Shown: positions 25,441-39,552 of the stretch, piece after piece
How positions within the stretch are numbered: the stretch's first letter is position 1
Layout of the letters: every line of letters starts with the position of its first letter
Origin: Albula goreensis
Lineage: Eukaryota > Chordata > Actinopteri > Albuliformes > Albulidae
DNA: 64,000 bases
Assembly (NCBI GenBank): GCA_022829145.1
Contig: CM040746.1
Span: 16,532,290 to 16,596,289, forward strand
Direction of reading: 5' to 3'
The notes under the pieces: generated by a model
Told to the model about the DNA's origin: nothing
Seen by the model: only the letters and a program-made list of their open reading frames with translations
The model's database searches: none
Position numbers and translations under genes: made by a program

Positions 25441-28400
25441 CCTTGCTTCTCTGTATAAACTGTATATAGACACTTCTGCTTGGTCTGTTGCTTGGTCATG
25501 CTGATTATTACATTCACTGTGCCGGTGCCCAAAACATTTTCCCAAAAGATTCACGGGCACAAAATAAGGAATTGTTTCAACACATAGAAAATACCACCCT
25601 GTCTAATAGAATGTTAATTGCTGCTCCATTCCATCTCATTTAATAACTAGAATGATATTTCATGAATAATAATTCAGAAACTAGAACGAATACAATTTCT
25701 GATTGTTCAGTAAATGTGCAACTTTATGCATGTATATAGGTGTCCAGTAAATTTTGTGATGTACATTGGCCAGTCCAATCAAATGTGATTCACTTTTGAA
25801 GAGTAGAAATAGGCTACAACAGCAAATTTGTTCAGACTGTCCCCTACTGGCAGTGTCCAATCTTGCAGTTTGTCAGTGGCAAAGACCCTGATAGCAGTTA
25901 TTAATGCACAGTTATGTTGATTGTTGTCCCCCAAAATTACAATCACTGTTGTATTGTGGATAATTGTATTCAGTTGTATTGTATTAAACCTGTGGCTTTC
26001 CACTTGCAGTGCTGAAGAAAACGCTGAATTTATGTGCAATGAGAATGGACTGGATAGTCTGACTCCATATTCCATGTACAGTTCAATATGCAGTGAATGG
26101 CATATATAAGCCGAGGGACACGCACAGCTATAACCAAGGGGTGTAAGATTTGTAAATGGTCATACAATGGAACTGTTCACAGGCTCACCGCTTGTGTGGT
26201 CCCTTCCTCTTCTTACAGACCTGGTACTGGACTCAAAGCTCTTTCAATTAATCAGTTGTGAAGTGACAGAGGCCAGCTGCTGGAGTTACCCACTTCTTAA
26301 CACTACTGCCCTGCCTCTGGTTTAGTGGGAGCAGGCTTTCAGTCTGGCATGCTCCAGGAGATGGTGACATCTCGGCTTCTACCACAGAGCACAGCCAGCA
26401 TCTGGGGTGAGACCTCTACCCGCACTTTGCATGCAGTTACTGTCCGAGGTCACCTCACAGCATGTGAGAAAAACTCTATTCATCACACCAGTTAAATGTT
26501 TACTGTGTCTACTATTGAGCTATTTTCGCACAAGACATTGTCCATTTGTAAATGTGTTTTGTTAAAAAAAAGTTATGTACTAAAAAAGAATGTACAGTGA
26601 TATTTATGAGATGAAAGTGTGACATGGCATTTGTATTTGGATAATAAACAGTGTTTTAATGCACACCACTTAGTGCCTGGGGGTTTTTCAACCAACACAA
26701 AAAACATGTGATTATACTTCATCTGCATCTGGTGATCATGATGTGATTTACTTTTATGAAAGTGAAAGGAGATCTTAAATTCTACTCCAAATCACACCTT
26801 TCCCAATGAAAGGAAATACACATGCATACAATTAAGTTTTAAAGGAGCCATTCTAGAGGAGAAGAACAAAGAAAAGTGTCGTTTTTAGCTGTACTGAAGC
26901 TTATTTTTCTAACAGATTTCAAGTAGGTCATGTGTACGGCATCTGCTTCAGGCTACATTCGGTTGAATTTTTTACGTAACTACCATTTTCCAAAGGTGGT
27001 GTTGACTTTTAAGTCATAGTTGTTCAAAGTATGTTTAAACACCATGGCGGGTCAAGCTTTAAGAAATAAAGACTGACTTAACCCTTTTAACAAATTAAGC
27101 AAAGTTTACATGTGCTAATGAGTCTGGAAACCTGTACTGTTTTTCTGTCACAGAAAAATTGTCCATCTGGAATGGAGCAGAGCTAGTGTTCACAGTTTGC
27201 ATACTATAGTAACACAGGCACAATAAACTCTGTGTCTTCAGAATATGAAAATGAGTGATACATCATACTATTGAAATATGCAAAGACAGGTTGTTGTCAG
27301 AGATGAATGCATTTTCAGTTTTATCCGCTTCAGCAGACGGTGACCCTAAATCAGATATAGAAGATGTCATAAAGAAAGGTCACCTGAAGACAGCACAATG
27401 CACATGCTCATATTCACAAATGCTGCATCTTATGAAAGAAAATAACAGGCAAATATGTTTCAAAATATATACATTTCTACTTCATTGTAGGAACTTCTCA
27501 ACCTTTCAATATCGAAAAAATGTACAATCAAGGCTCTGTCAAATGAATTTAATGAATGCAACTTATTGCTGTGTTTTGAACAAGGTTGAAATTACTGCAG
27601 AAACTATCAGGAAATTATTATGTAGGTAGTCTCAATCACGAATTAATCCAGAATATACATAGGAAATTTTGGTTGAGGAGATCATGGCCATTACACAATT
27701 ACAAATTATGTGCTGAAATTTTGCTTAATGTATTTGTTGTTGTATTAATTTCATATTGCATTACATTTGGTGTAATTCATTATGGCATAGCTTCGTACAT
27801 CATCCTATAGGATCAGTAGAGTACAGGTCAGAATTTCACGTTATGAATCTTTAGAATGTCTTCCAGCAACATCTGAAAGAGCTGGGAAATGTATTTATTT
27901 GCATAAATAAAATGTGTTGTATAATGAAATTTGCCTCATGTACTTTTTACTGAAGCCAAATTTAGTAAGCTATATAAATCATAATCTAATTTGTTCTCAA
28001 AGCCAGTGCTGTTGACTTGTATCAATGCGAAACAGAATCTGGAGCCAAGTAGCTGTCACACCTGTATTTGTGTGAGTAATCCAGTACCAAAATGACTACA
28101 GCAGGGGCAGTCCGAGGGACTGTACAATTTTGGCCTAAGAACACAGAGTAAGCAACAGCAAAGTGAATATACTATGCTATATGGGCATTTTCTCTGCACA
28201 GTGGGCTAACATTGTTAAAATCAGGCCCAGTCCTAATCAGCACCTCCCAGGTCTCACTGGGGAGTGAAGAAAGAGGAGGAACATCATATCATGCTCAATG
28301 AGGACTTTCCTCGAGTTAAATTTTTCACATAGAACAACCCTGATTTTTGTTAAGTGTTAAACTAAAGTGTCTCTTTGGAAGTGGGGCTAGAGTTCAGACA

Positions 28401-28489
28401 CCACACACAAAAAGCTGCAACAGTGCCCTCCTGAGAAAGATTGGGGCAGCACTAATGGGGTTCATAGCCCTCTTGCTGGAGCTAATCAC

Positions 28490-28880
28490 TTGAATCACAT
28501 TTAAAATGCACCATCCGTGGCAAACTAATCATGCTTCCTGATTGGTGCTGTATGTTAATTATTCTAATTACACCTCTACTTGCACCGTGCTCACTAAATT
28601 TATGACAGCTGTTTTTAAACTGATCTCTATTTTCCTCTCCTGACATCATGGCTTCTCATATAAGCCCTTGTCTCATGGCATTTTAATGAAGAGGTATTAG
28701 ATAAAGCGTGTCTCTTATCACCACAGCCCGACAATCTGATTTGCTGAAGTTCATCCAAATAGCACTGTTATTACTACCTGTCTCTCATAATGCCTCGATT
28801 TACACTGAGATTCCACTAATTAATGAGATACCAAACAGCCACTGTCATTTAAAGGGAGTTTAAACAGTAGTCCATAGAGC
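28490..28880. promoter_or_regulatory. Possible conserved non-coding element
   Basis: Repeat-free, AT-rich sequence with clustered homeodomain-type cores (ttaattattctaattac near 28,555 and cactaattaatgag near 28,816). No coding frame. The texture resembles vertebrate CNEs, but conservation cannot be judged from one sequence. Confidence 0.2.
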
Positions 28881-29276
28881 ATTGATAAAAGCTTGCTGAA
28901 GCATTAGTAAGGATCCACCTTTTTCAATGTACAAATCTATATACCATACAAATACATAAGACTGTAAATTAACAAATCACAAGAGAGGATTTGCTAGAAC
29001 CATGGATATGTAATACCATGAAAATACAAGTAAACAGGTGCACATATTCTGAGTAATGGATGTATATTTATTAATTTAACTCCCCCTTTAGAATTGCTAA
29101 TCATTGAGCAAAAAAAATATACACTATTCAATCAAAACAGACTTTAGCCTCCCGGATTCATTTGGTGCTTTATTTGGATAAAGTCTCTTTAATGTGTTAT
29201 ATACATATCTTGTCTGTCATGTTTTATTAGTTTTACATAAATAATGGGTGAATTCTAAGACAAACCAATCTAAATA

Positions 29277-29319
29277 TGTGTGTGTATATATATACACACA
29301 CACACATATATATATATAA
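29277..29319. repeat. TG/TA/CA palindromic dinucleotide tract
   Basis: tgtgtgtatatatatacaca followed by a CA run and a TA run: the GT part can pair with the CA part, so it can extrude a hairpin. Confidence 0.9.
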
Positions 29320-32300
29320 TTTTTCATTTTGAAATCCTCAACATGAACATGTTAGCTGTAATAAGGACATTAACACATGGTGCAAAGCACTTAAAATGGT
29401 GTATTGGTTCATAGTGTTGGTTACATGGACCTGCAGTTGCATGCTGAAAGGGTCCTCAGGATTTAGAATGGTGACACACTCCACCCAGGTAAGTTATAGA
29501 TAGTATCACCCTGCCTAGTAGCTAGCTACGCAGCTGTACATTCCACAAATTAACAATGCCCCAGTATGGAATGTATCTCATATCACATTCTAGATGTGAG
29601 CAATTTATGCAGTGCAATCTTGAAAGAAATCAAGGGAGCAATGACTCAAGACAATGTTCTGTTGCAATTACTGACCATTTTTTTTAAATTTTAACCAATG
29701 TAAAGGAGCACACACATTTTTATGACCCAGTGCATGCTGGGACTTGTATTTCAAGAAGCAGTGCATTGAATATATGTGCCTTTGCATACACCTGTATTGC
29801 TATGATAAGAGTTCAGCAGCCTAAGAAGTATTTTGAAACAGTTGTAACCTTGACTTTTAAGCATCTGTTTTGAGATTTCAAAGCCCTGAGGTGTTATACT
29901 GAACAATTTAGCATGCTTTTCTGTTATTGAAAATATTCAGATTTCACAGCAAGTGTCGGTCTCCACTAATGAAGCCATTTTTATATTCAACCACTCTGTA
30001 CCATGAACGAACCAATAATCTGCACAAGGTTTGTGTTCAGCTCATCTGAGACCCATATATAATTACCCATTTCACCTTCATATTCAGCAATAAATCATTC
30101 AGAACCTCACAGCAGAAGCCACCGCTCTCCTCTTCAGACTAAGGCTGTTATTCGCTTTTCCATCAGTCTTTTTTTTATCAGAGAAATGGCAAATTTGGAT
30201 TTCTCTTTTTTTCAGTCTCTTTTGCTCAGTTTTTTTTCCATGACTGCCATTATGCAAGACCTGTGTTCACTGCAAGCTCTGTACTGGGAAGCTGTCACCC
30301 ATGTCGAGCCCAGCAGTAGCTCCAATGAGGAGGAAAAAGAGGAAGAGCAAATAAAAACTCCATCGCTGCACTTTGGCCTCAGCAGTTTCCCTGGGGGGTA
30401 ACACAGACGACAGGAGCTCTGGCACCGAGCAGTCTCAAATGCTGAGTTCAACCAACCCTTTTTTTAAGCAGCTGCCCCTCAAAAATTTTTTTTCCTGGAC
30501 TTAAGGTTAAAGAAACAAACCTCAAAGCCTGGTATCGTTTTGCAAGTCCAAGGCAAATATGATGATTGCCTCCCAAGCAAATAACCAGGACAACACACTG
30601 TGTCCCTTTCCCACGTTTTATTTATTTTCAAGCGCAGTTAATGTATCTACAGTATCTGTGTATTATTTCCCAAAGGTGGTACTTGTGTACAATATATATC
30701 CAATATGATAAAACAGCTGTATGCCCCATTGTGGCTTCATTAATGGAATTTTATGACCAAAAAACAGCAGAGTGAACAGGCAAGTCTGTAGAACATTTTG
30801 TGGACTCATGCAGCCAAGGTCAAGTTTGTAGCTCACTGTGAAGAACTACTGACCAAAATGAAGATTACAGCATGCAATATTATTAATTTGTGAAACTCAG
30901 GAAAAGTAAAAGCTCAAGATTTTGGTGACATTTTAGGAACACAGGTGTGGATTCAACAAACATTTGTCCTTAATTTGGACTCAAGTAAAATACAGGCTTT
31001 TTTATTCATGAATATATTCACAAACTAATTTCTTTGAAGTACATTTAAATATGAGTAACCTGCGAAAGGTTATGGGTAATTTTAACCCAGGCCGAAGACA
31101 GAAAGAGGTAGAAGGTAGAAGCAAACACGAAAGTCAATCATCTCACTCATAACAGATTAAAGCAGAAAAAAATGTCTTTGGGATTGTTCCACATCTGTAA
31201 GTTCTCGATTGGTTTCACATCAGGAGACTTATGTACAGATAATGTCATTGTCATACTGCTCAGAACACTGGCTAACTGCTGCTGCTCTGCAAACAGCGAA
31301 AGGGTTATCTTGAAAGAACCCCTCTCTGCAGAAAGCATTTCACACAGAGTAAAGAAGGGCATGATTGCTCTAATATCACTCAATTAAAAACATGCACCTC
31401 ACACCATGCAGGACTCGTAGAACTTCTGACTGGTGATACACTGATATGCTAACCTTTTTGTCCCCTACCTGTGTTAGTATGCAGATGGGTAATCATGGTT
31501 GTGCAGTACAGGACCTGTAATGAGCTTCTCATTAAAAGTCATCTTAAAGCCATCTCAGCTTCTCTGCAACTATACGAACTTTTTTGTAACCGATTAGCTT
31601 TAAACTGTATTTGTTTTATGCCAAGATTTTGGTGCAACACTGTCATTATAATTAATAGCATACTGTGAACTGGCAACAGTGCATATAAAACCATCATCTC
31701 CAACGCCAAGTGTCTACATCGGTCTCAGAAACAATTTCCTTCAGGAAAATTAGAGGTGTATTACTGAGTTTGTTCGAGCAGGAAATTAAAGCCATTCAGT
31801 TAAAGTCATCTTAAAAATATAAAGTGACTGCACACTACCATGCTCTTAATCTGAACTATATTAAATTAAAAATGCATGATAACAGATCATATTGTTATTT
31901 AATCTGAATGGCACATTTTGAATGTATTATGAATTAATTTTATTTTTTTATAGTACAATTATTTTGAGTTTGAGTATTTTATGTGATGTACATCATTCAG
32001 GGATACAATAAGAAGCTGCTTAGTCCATCCATTTTACAGGAAGTGATGGAAACTTTCGTTTGTTCTGGTGAGCCAGTTCTTCTGGCTCCATTCGTTCAAA
32101 AGATTTTTTAGTTTGGATCTTTTGTTTGGTTGTTCAGTAGTACTTCTGGAAAGATGTTGCAAAGTTCATCATTTGTTCTACCAATACTCAAATAACCAAA
32201 ACTCGTCTTTGACTCCTCCATGCCCCGGAAACTCATCTGTGTGTCCTCCCACCCTCCAATGTTCCAAAATGGTAGGAGACAAGTTTCGCCTCCTCCACTT

Positions 32301-35300
32301 AACTCCTCCTCTCCTCCAAATGAAGGATACATTGGCTGTGTTCCAACAGAGTAATATTTGGTTTGCAAAATACAGAGGACATGGGACATATATTTGTGCA
32401 CCTCAACACTGACAAACTGGTCACTACAACATCTAGATTTATTTTTTATTGTTCATGGTTGTTTTTGTAAACCCCTTATAAAGTAGAATGAAGTGCTCCC
32501 AAAGTAGCCTTATGGCCTACTTTACTCTGCATCGTTGCTTTATACAAACAACGGGCCTCTTCCTTTAACCACAGTCCCTCTTATCCTGGGAAATGCTTCA
32601 CGATCAAGATTTCTGATGACCTGGTTGCCATGTGACATCCCATGGTAGTGCACTGTCCAAATATGCTACCCTAATGCACTCTGCTAAAAAAAAGTCTGCC
32701 ACTCACTTGTGGCTTTGCTGTTAGTGCAAGATCGGCTGGTTAAACACACAGATCACCACTGGTGCTGCTGACAGTGCTGTCTGGAGCTTAGGCCATCATT
32801 TTGCTATCAAGGACAATGAACTCGCAGAAAGTACAACCATAGTCTTATACTAACGTGGATGGTGAACTCACAGAAAGTGCTGAAGACAGTGTACTTTCTG
32901 GCATTGTCTTTTTGACTCTTTCTTACATGACCCTCTGTAGGTATGAATAAGGTGTGAATGACTGAGTTTGGTGTCACATTGGTTTGAACATATTGGCTTG
33001 CTGTTGGCATGGCCACTGTGACATGTGCAGGCTTTTTTCTGCTTGCCTCACACTACTCTAGACAATTAGCTCCTTGGGAGTGAGCTAGCCAGAAAATACC
33101 TATGCTTTGCTTAGGGTTCATGTAGCATGTTCACCCCTGTCGATTACTGATTACTACACAATTATTTACTGTCTGCCACTCTGCACAGCTGTCAGGGACT
33201 GTCACGTTACTTCTCCAACTGGTTCAAATTTTACTTCAACAAGTAATCATGAACCCTCTCATTCTGGTTCAATTAACACATTGACACATTTATTACTGAC
33301 ACGTTCGCTCGCCTCACAGACTGAATAAGTGTCTTATTTTACACTGTCAATATAATCCATTTAACAACACGTCTATAATTCTGTCTGTACATCTGAGCGT
33401 GACAATTACTGAGGATGAAACACAACTTATATCCCAAGCCTTATCCCATTTTCAATTGAAGCTCAGGGTGCATCTGGTATAGTTTGTAGTTTTGCATAAT
33501 ATCTACTTCAGAGAAGCAGACACAACTTATGGTGAAGTGTGAACCTTTAACAATTCTTAACATAGCGCAGACATCAAATGATAATTATAATTATGACCTT
33601 TTAACAAGGAATTATGCTCATGTTTGCATTTTTGTCATTTTCTTGAATCCATTGCAGTACATTGCTCTGAATGTTATGGTGAGAGGCTAAGCTCTGGCTC
33701 AGAGTTCATGTAACTTGCATAATCTCTCCACACTGGTTTTTCTTCCTCTTTGAGGGCGGTAACCATGTTCTTTCTGAATGTCATGTTGAAGGCTTTTGGA
33801 GGACAGGGGATTGTTTTTTTATTGTTTTTTCAGTTTGCCTGTGCATATTTATGTCTCACTTGAATTAACCCTCAAATTAAAAACTTCATTAAATCTGCTC
33901 TGTAGCATTATAAGCAAGAATTTAGACCTAATCGCATCATTCAGAAACAGCTATCCATGCAAATATACGAACATGAAAAAAGGTTGGCATAAAACGTTCA
34001 AATATTGCTGTTCATTGGAGAATAGACTCCACCCCTTTGTTGTTATTTTAAAAAAGTTCTCAGGATCTGGTTTAAATTTAAAATGCCAGGATATTAGCGA
34101 GTCTATAGTTTTACACTCTGAAGAGTAAAGCATTTTAAAATGGTCATTTTGAAGTCGGTCACTGCATATTGTGAATAGAGACTGTAAAAGAGCTTATGAA
34201 TACCAAATTAATGCTACACAAAAAATGTTAGGGGAAAATGTATTCTATTTTGTGTCTTATAGTTCTTTAAGACCTTTAGTTATGGCCCTAATGAGAAAAC
34301 TATTATTTACTAGCCTCTTTTGAAAAACAAATCTGGTGTGGTAAGCCTCCCATGACATTATATGGAGACCAGCAGATCAAATTATGGAGACAAATGAGGC
34401 CCAAACAAACAGAACATAGTATTCACATGCAATGCATACATTAAGCATAGATATGGTCAACAGATAGCTGATATACATGTAAACTCTTTCCATGCTGAAC
34501 CACTCTTAATCATGTGATATTCCCAAGGGGTAACTTCACCCACAGTTGGAAATAGGCAGTAATACATAATGCCACCGTTCCCCTGAAATGTAATCTGGAA
34601 CATTTTAAATTTAATTGTGCAATCGAAAGCACCGTGTTCCTTACATATATATTCTGCCTGGGACAGTGCAGAAAGCATGCTGATTCAGCACTGTATAAAT
34701 CAAATGTGTTTTTCGTTGCAAGTCTGCACTTTATGGTTGTGTTTTGTTTGATTGTCTTAATATTTGTTGTAAAAAGCATTCTCTGTAATTTTGAATCAGG
34801 AAATTCCATTTCATAATCTTGTTGTAACAGGCGCCAAGTAGAACATCTGAGGAGGGGCTCTCAAACACCTGTCAAAGTCCCGCAGGGCTGTACTTTCTAC
34901 AGTATTTTGTGGTTTCCTTTCACCAATAAATTCAAGCATTAGAAATAAGATATGTGAAGTCCCTGGCCAAACAATGATTTAATCTTGACCACATGCTGAA
35001 ACACAGTCAAACCAGCACACACTCTGGGCCTACAGGAAGTCTTTCTTACTCAGAAACATCTATTTTAATGGAGATATGGAACCCTCATGTCACAGCTTCT
35101 GATTTGCTGTTACCACCTGCAACTGTGCTGTCTAAGGCACGTGAGATATTATAAGTATTTCATGGCTCAATATGAAAATTCACACTTTAATGCAGTCTGA
35201 TTGAGATGTGTTAAGAGATGAAAGAGTACTTCATGTTTTGAAACCCCATTTCTAAAAAACACCTGCAATGATTTTCCCCTGAAATCCATTGTGATATTAA

Positions 35301-36869
35301 ACACTCAGAAATGAATTTGTAATCAAGCTGTCAAAGAACACATATTTAAAATAGACACCATTCCTCATTTTCCAAATTATATGAATGGCATTTCTACCAC
35401 TTCCTCTTATAAACAAATTGCCTTTGAAGATATTGTGCTTACTTCAATATTTCATCAAAGATTTTGAATGGTGATTCATTTGGTCATCAATGATTATGCC
35501 ATAACTGTTGGCAGTAGCATAATTTAAAGTCAAGCCTGTCCTATATCACAAAAGTTCTGTTGATACCACCTACACTGGTGTAAATGAAACAGTCTGATTT
35601 ACATGCAAGGTTTCACTACTGTGTCAAATAAAGCAACAATACAGAAGCCATGGCCAAAGAGTATGTGAGGAACTGAAAGCTGTTATCCAAGAGAAGATCT
35701 AGATAGAGGGACACATGAGAAAGAGTGTTGCCAAGCACAGGAGCTAGTGAGGATGCTTTAAAGGCAGCAGTAATCAAATAATGAGAAAGTGGCATCTGAT
35801 GCATCAGACAAAGCAATAAAAATGTACTTTATTGAAACTTATTGAAACCTACAAGAGTGCATACTGTGACTTTCAGTGGACCCCAAACACATACAAGTTG
35901 TGGAATGACAGGTTTTCCATTATTGTCCTCGAAAAGTGTGATTTGTTTTGGTTCAATGCATTTTTCATCAGTGATAAGAAAGAGAATAAGATGACAGGTT
36001 TGTTTAGTTAATTGTACAGCTAATTAGTCTAATGTATTTTTATTTTTAAGCACATTTTGCTATTTTGCTAGCAATCCAACTGGCCCTTTATCCTCATAAA
36101 ATATATTTGCATAATTGCACATCTTTAAATTAACTATTAGTGGTTGCTTGCCAGATATTTAACTTCCCTAGTAAGTATTATTAATTAGTATTATTCCCAA
36201 ATTATGTGAGGACATGTTCATTGCAAAATTATAACAGTGTTCAATATAGTTAGGAATTAAAAGTGTTATACCATTTCAGTGTAAAGCGTGTCATTTTTAG
36301 TCATACTTAGAATGTTACTTCTCATGTAGACTTCGTCTTAAATAATTTATGTTAAGTTGATCATTGTTTTGATATCTCTGAGTGAGTTCTGTATCTCTGA
36401 GGTCATTTTTTTGAAAATTATTTTTTTCTATATGTTGTCTCCAATTGAGAAAGCCACATTTGTATGTTAGACTCTTTCCCTTTTAAATGTTAGGCTTCTT
36501 CCCTCAACAAAGACAGTCTTAAGGTAAGACTTGTTTGCATTGATAGATCAAACTTGCTTGGATCAAACTAGACGCATGTACACTCAGGAAACTTTCAAAA
36601 GGTGTGACAGCGTGTCAAAGGAGCAACTGCTTAAAAAATGTCTCTTATGACGTAGGTGTTATTTTAACTTCCATAAGCTGAGGTTTCATAGGAATTCCAC
36701 TGTAGCAATGCCCCTGAGCAAGAAACCTTACTGAATTGTTGGAGCAAACACTATACTGATTCATACAACTGCGGGCTGTGGGCATGTAAAGCCTAGTGAC
36801 AAGCATCTGTTCAGCAAAACCCATTTCCTGAGGTCTCCTAAATATAAAAATGTTTTCAGTCTGAGCTCC

Positions 36870-37200
36870 TATATGATATTTTAATTTTCATTGATGATGC
36901 GAATGAATCTATGTTCTATTTCATTCAAAACCTCAGTATGATGGGGATGTAAAACATTCACATCACCATGTGACTGGCTGAAGGCTTTAATTACATCCAA
37001 GCAGAATTAAGCATGAAGGAGGAGGAAGTCCCTCCTTCCAGGATTCGTTGCACTGTTCAAGTGCTATTTTAGTCATCTTAATAATCTTTCACTAATGCAG
37101 ATGCATGGCTGATTAGGCTCTCTGCAGTAATTGCATTATTTACTTGAAACCGATTAATTGCTTCTTTCTCACTAAAATTCAAAGGTTCTCTGAATTCTTG
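36870..37200. promoter_or_regulatory. Possible conserved non-coding element
   Basis: Repeat-free stretch with several ATTA/TAAT cores (taattgcattatttac and cgattaattgc near 37,130-37,160) and no open frame of note. Same caveat as for the segment near 28.6 kb. Confidence 0.18.
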
Positions 37201-37379
37201 TCAAGACAGTTGACAAAACGCAAATGACTTTTGTTTGAATTCACAGGTTTTGGTTAATTCGTCTCTTACTCGCTATGCAAGCAATGGCCTTTTGTTTTCC
37301 CTTGGTTAGGTTAGCTAGAGCTGTATGTGTGACTGCAAATGTCCAAATCAGTTGCTCTGGACATTATACAGACTTTATC

Positions 37380-37830
37380 CTGCTAGCTCCCTAGTACAAA
37401 GTCCGGGTAATGTCTGGTTGAGCCCAAGTGTGAATAAAGCAGGTAACTGTCCGGAGAATTCCCTGCGAGCAAGTGTGTGTTCATGACATTTCTATCATGA
37501 GACTGGTGCGAAACCAGAAGAATACAAGCAGCCAAGCGTAGCTGCTTGGTACCGCTTTCTGCTTGTCTGTATATAGCTTTCCACTCTTTCGCTGATATCG
37601 CGGATATTTCCAAATACATGTAGTATTAATATCAACGCAAAAACAATCATCATAATGGATGAGTTAGTAGCCTCATCCGCCGTCTTCAATGTGCTGTAAA
37701 CAAAGCACTGAGATTTACGCAGCATATTTTTTGTATCATGTCCTGCCTCCTGCACACCCTATCCATGGCCTAAACAAAACAGATTATTTTGAGTAGGTGA
37801 GAATGCGCCTGACACAGAAAATCTCTAGTC
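37380..37830. mobile_element. CpG-dense patch, possible DNA transposon fragment
   Basis: Unlike its surroundings, this patch has several CpGs per 60 bp and repeated tccgg motifs (near 37,402 and 37,450). Long open frames on the minus strand (37,383-37,619 and 37,495-37,755) overlap it without forming a recognisable protein. The texture recalls fish DNA transposons such as PIF/Harbinger, but no terminal repeats were identified. Confidence 0.25.
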
Positions 37831-38279
37831 GTGTGTTACATGTGTGAAAATGTCCAGACCTGAATGCTAGACATTGTCCAGGGGTCGTATGTGAAAACAG
37901 CTTATCATTGTCTGTGCTTGGCCATGGTCATGCACAATGCACAACCAGCCATTGAAAACCCATAAAGAAATAAGGAAGTTGTGGCTCTGCTGGCCTTCAG
38001 CCAGATTTCCGGAGCCTGGGTTTTTCAAACTTTGCGGTATGGATGAAGCTGAGAAGTTTCTGCTTTCATGGCTCATCCCCCTATGAAAGACTCCACGGGA
38101 AGGTGTTTGAGGATGGCAGGGCAAAGTATCAGTGTGGTCAACACTATGACAGTGTTGCAAGCAATAGGAGGAGCAGCTCTTAGCACCACAGTGTAAAGGC
38201 AAATTATCTTCTGAGAAGGAGATTGTGGATATTAGGAGTGCTTCTAATTTCTCCTTTAAATCTTCACAGTACAGAACCT

Positions 38280-38420
38280 AGGCCTTCAGACAGGCTGTGG
38301 ATCATGCTGTAGGAGCGCAAAGACACCTGTGGCTGGATCTCTCTCAGCTGATGATGAAAGAACGGGCACTGTTTATTAGCGCCTATCTCACCAACCTGCG
38401 TTGATGTAATGGAGGTGTTG
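38280..38420 (+). mobile_element. Decayed DIRS-like retroelement fragment (fossil)
   Basis: A short stretch encodes GAQRHLWLDLSQLMMKERAL, which resembles the RHLWLNLS-type motif of the gag-like protein in fish DIRS (tyrosine-recombinase) retroelements. The surrounding 38.0-38.7 kb may belong to the same old insertion. It is plainly broken and old. Confidence 0.28.
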
Positions 38421-38699
38421 GTCAAAATACAAGTTCAATGCAGGTGCCCTGTTCAGCCTCAACCTAAGGGACCTGGCTGGCAAGTTCATGCCTAATGCAT
38501 GCAGTGCAAGGTGCAGCCAGGTTCATTCAGCCCTGGATTGAGGATCCTGGTGTCACCCCTTCTCCCAGCTCTACTGTGGACTTGATTCATTCAACTGGTG
38601 TTGTGTCCTTTCCAGTCTTGAGCACTTTCTGTGAATGTCTCGGTCCTGAATGTTTAACTTGGTTGTCTGAAGGAGGAACAAAGTTGCAACATGTGCAGG

Positions 38700-39505
38700 C
38701 CTGACATCCTTTAATGCACATTAATTCAGGATGCAAGTGTAAGATAACTAATACAATACATGAACAGTGCAATAGATACAGGAAGTAGGTTCGTCTCCAT
38801 CTTAATGCTTTATTCTGCCTGTGAGATGACAGGCAGGAAACAAGAGCAGCCATCGGTCAGAACAAAGGTGACGTGCATACCCATACTCACATTAAGTCTT
38901 AGTTTCTCCTTCTGAGTGCAGTTCTGCTTTTGACAAAGAATTTTTACATGTAAAAATGTACCTTTTGTGGGGGAGTATGTCATTAATCAGGACACACAGA
39001 AACACCCTGATGGACAAGGCAAGAACGGATGCTTGCATTCAGATGCTGGAAATTAAGCTTATGCCAATGAAGCTTCTTCTTAGTTGGCTAACCAGTTGCA
39101 GAAGCAGATTTTGTGAAAAAGAAGATGAACATAACCCAGTTTATATATGCACACTTTCACATGCTATCACTGCAGAGGTCCGGGGACCGCTCAACAAACA
39201 TAATAGAGCAAATCAGGAATGCCATGCATTAGAACCCTTAGCCTTATTGCTGGGCCATAATGTAAAGCATTTTGTGTATACACATTCTACATGCGTGCCA
39301 AGCAATGTTTGCATTGCCTGCTGTACAGAAACCCCTTGTTTTCTTTTTCTATCCCTATAGCAGCCAAAACAGCCAAATTAAGAGGACTCCCTGGTGACCT
39401 GCTTTCACTAATGCCTCCAGTTTCCTTTCTTTTAGTTCTCTTCTCTTGCCCCTGGCAAACAGCCAAACACCTCTCCCTCCCCCTCCCTCTTTCTCTCTCT
39501 CTGTA

Positions 39506-39552
<47 letters not shown>

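Larger units (their letters stand above)
25441..37379. other. Intergenic DNA between adrb2 and sh3tc2, part 1
   Basis: No gene recognised over about 12 kb. Holds the possible non-coding elements near 28.6 and 37.0 kb and a palindromic dinucleotide tract at 29.3 kb. Open frames of 60-124 codons here (for example 27,255-27,629 plus) lack protein-like conservation or splice context. Confidence 0.6.
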
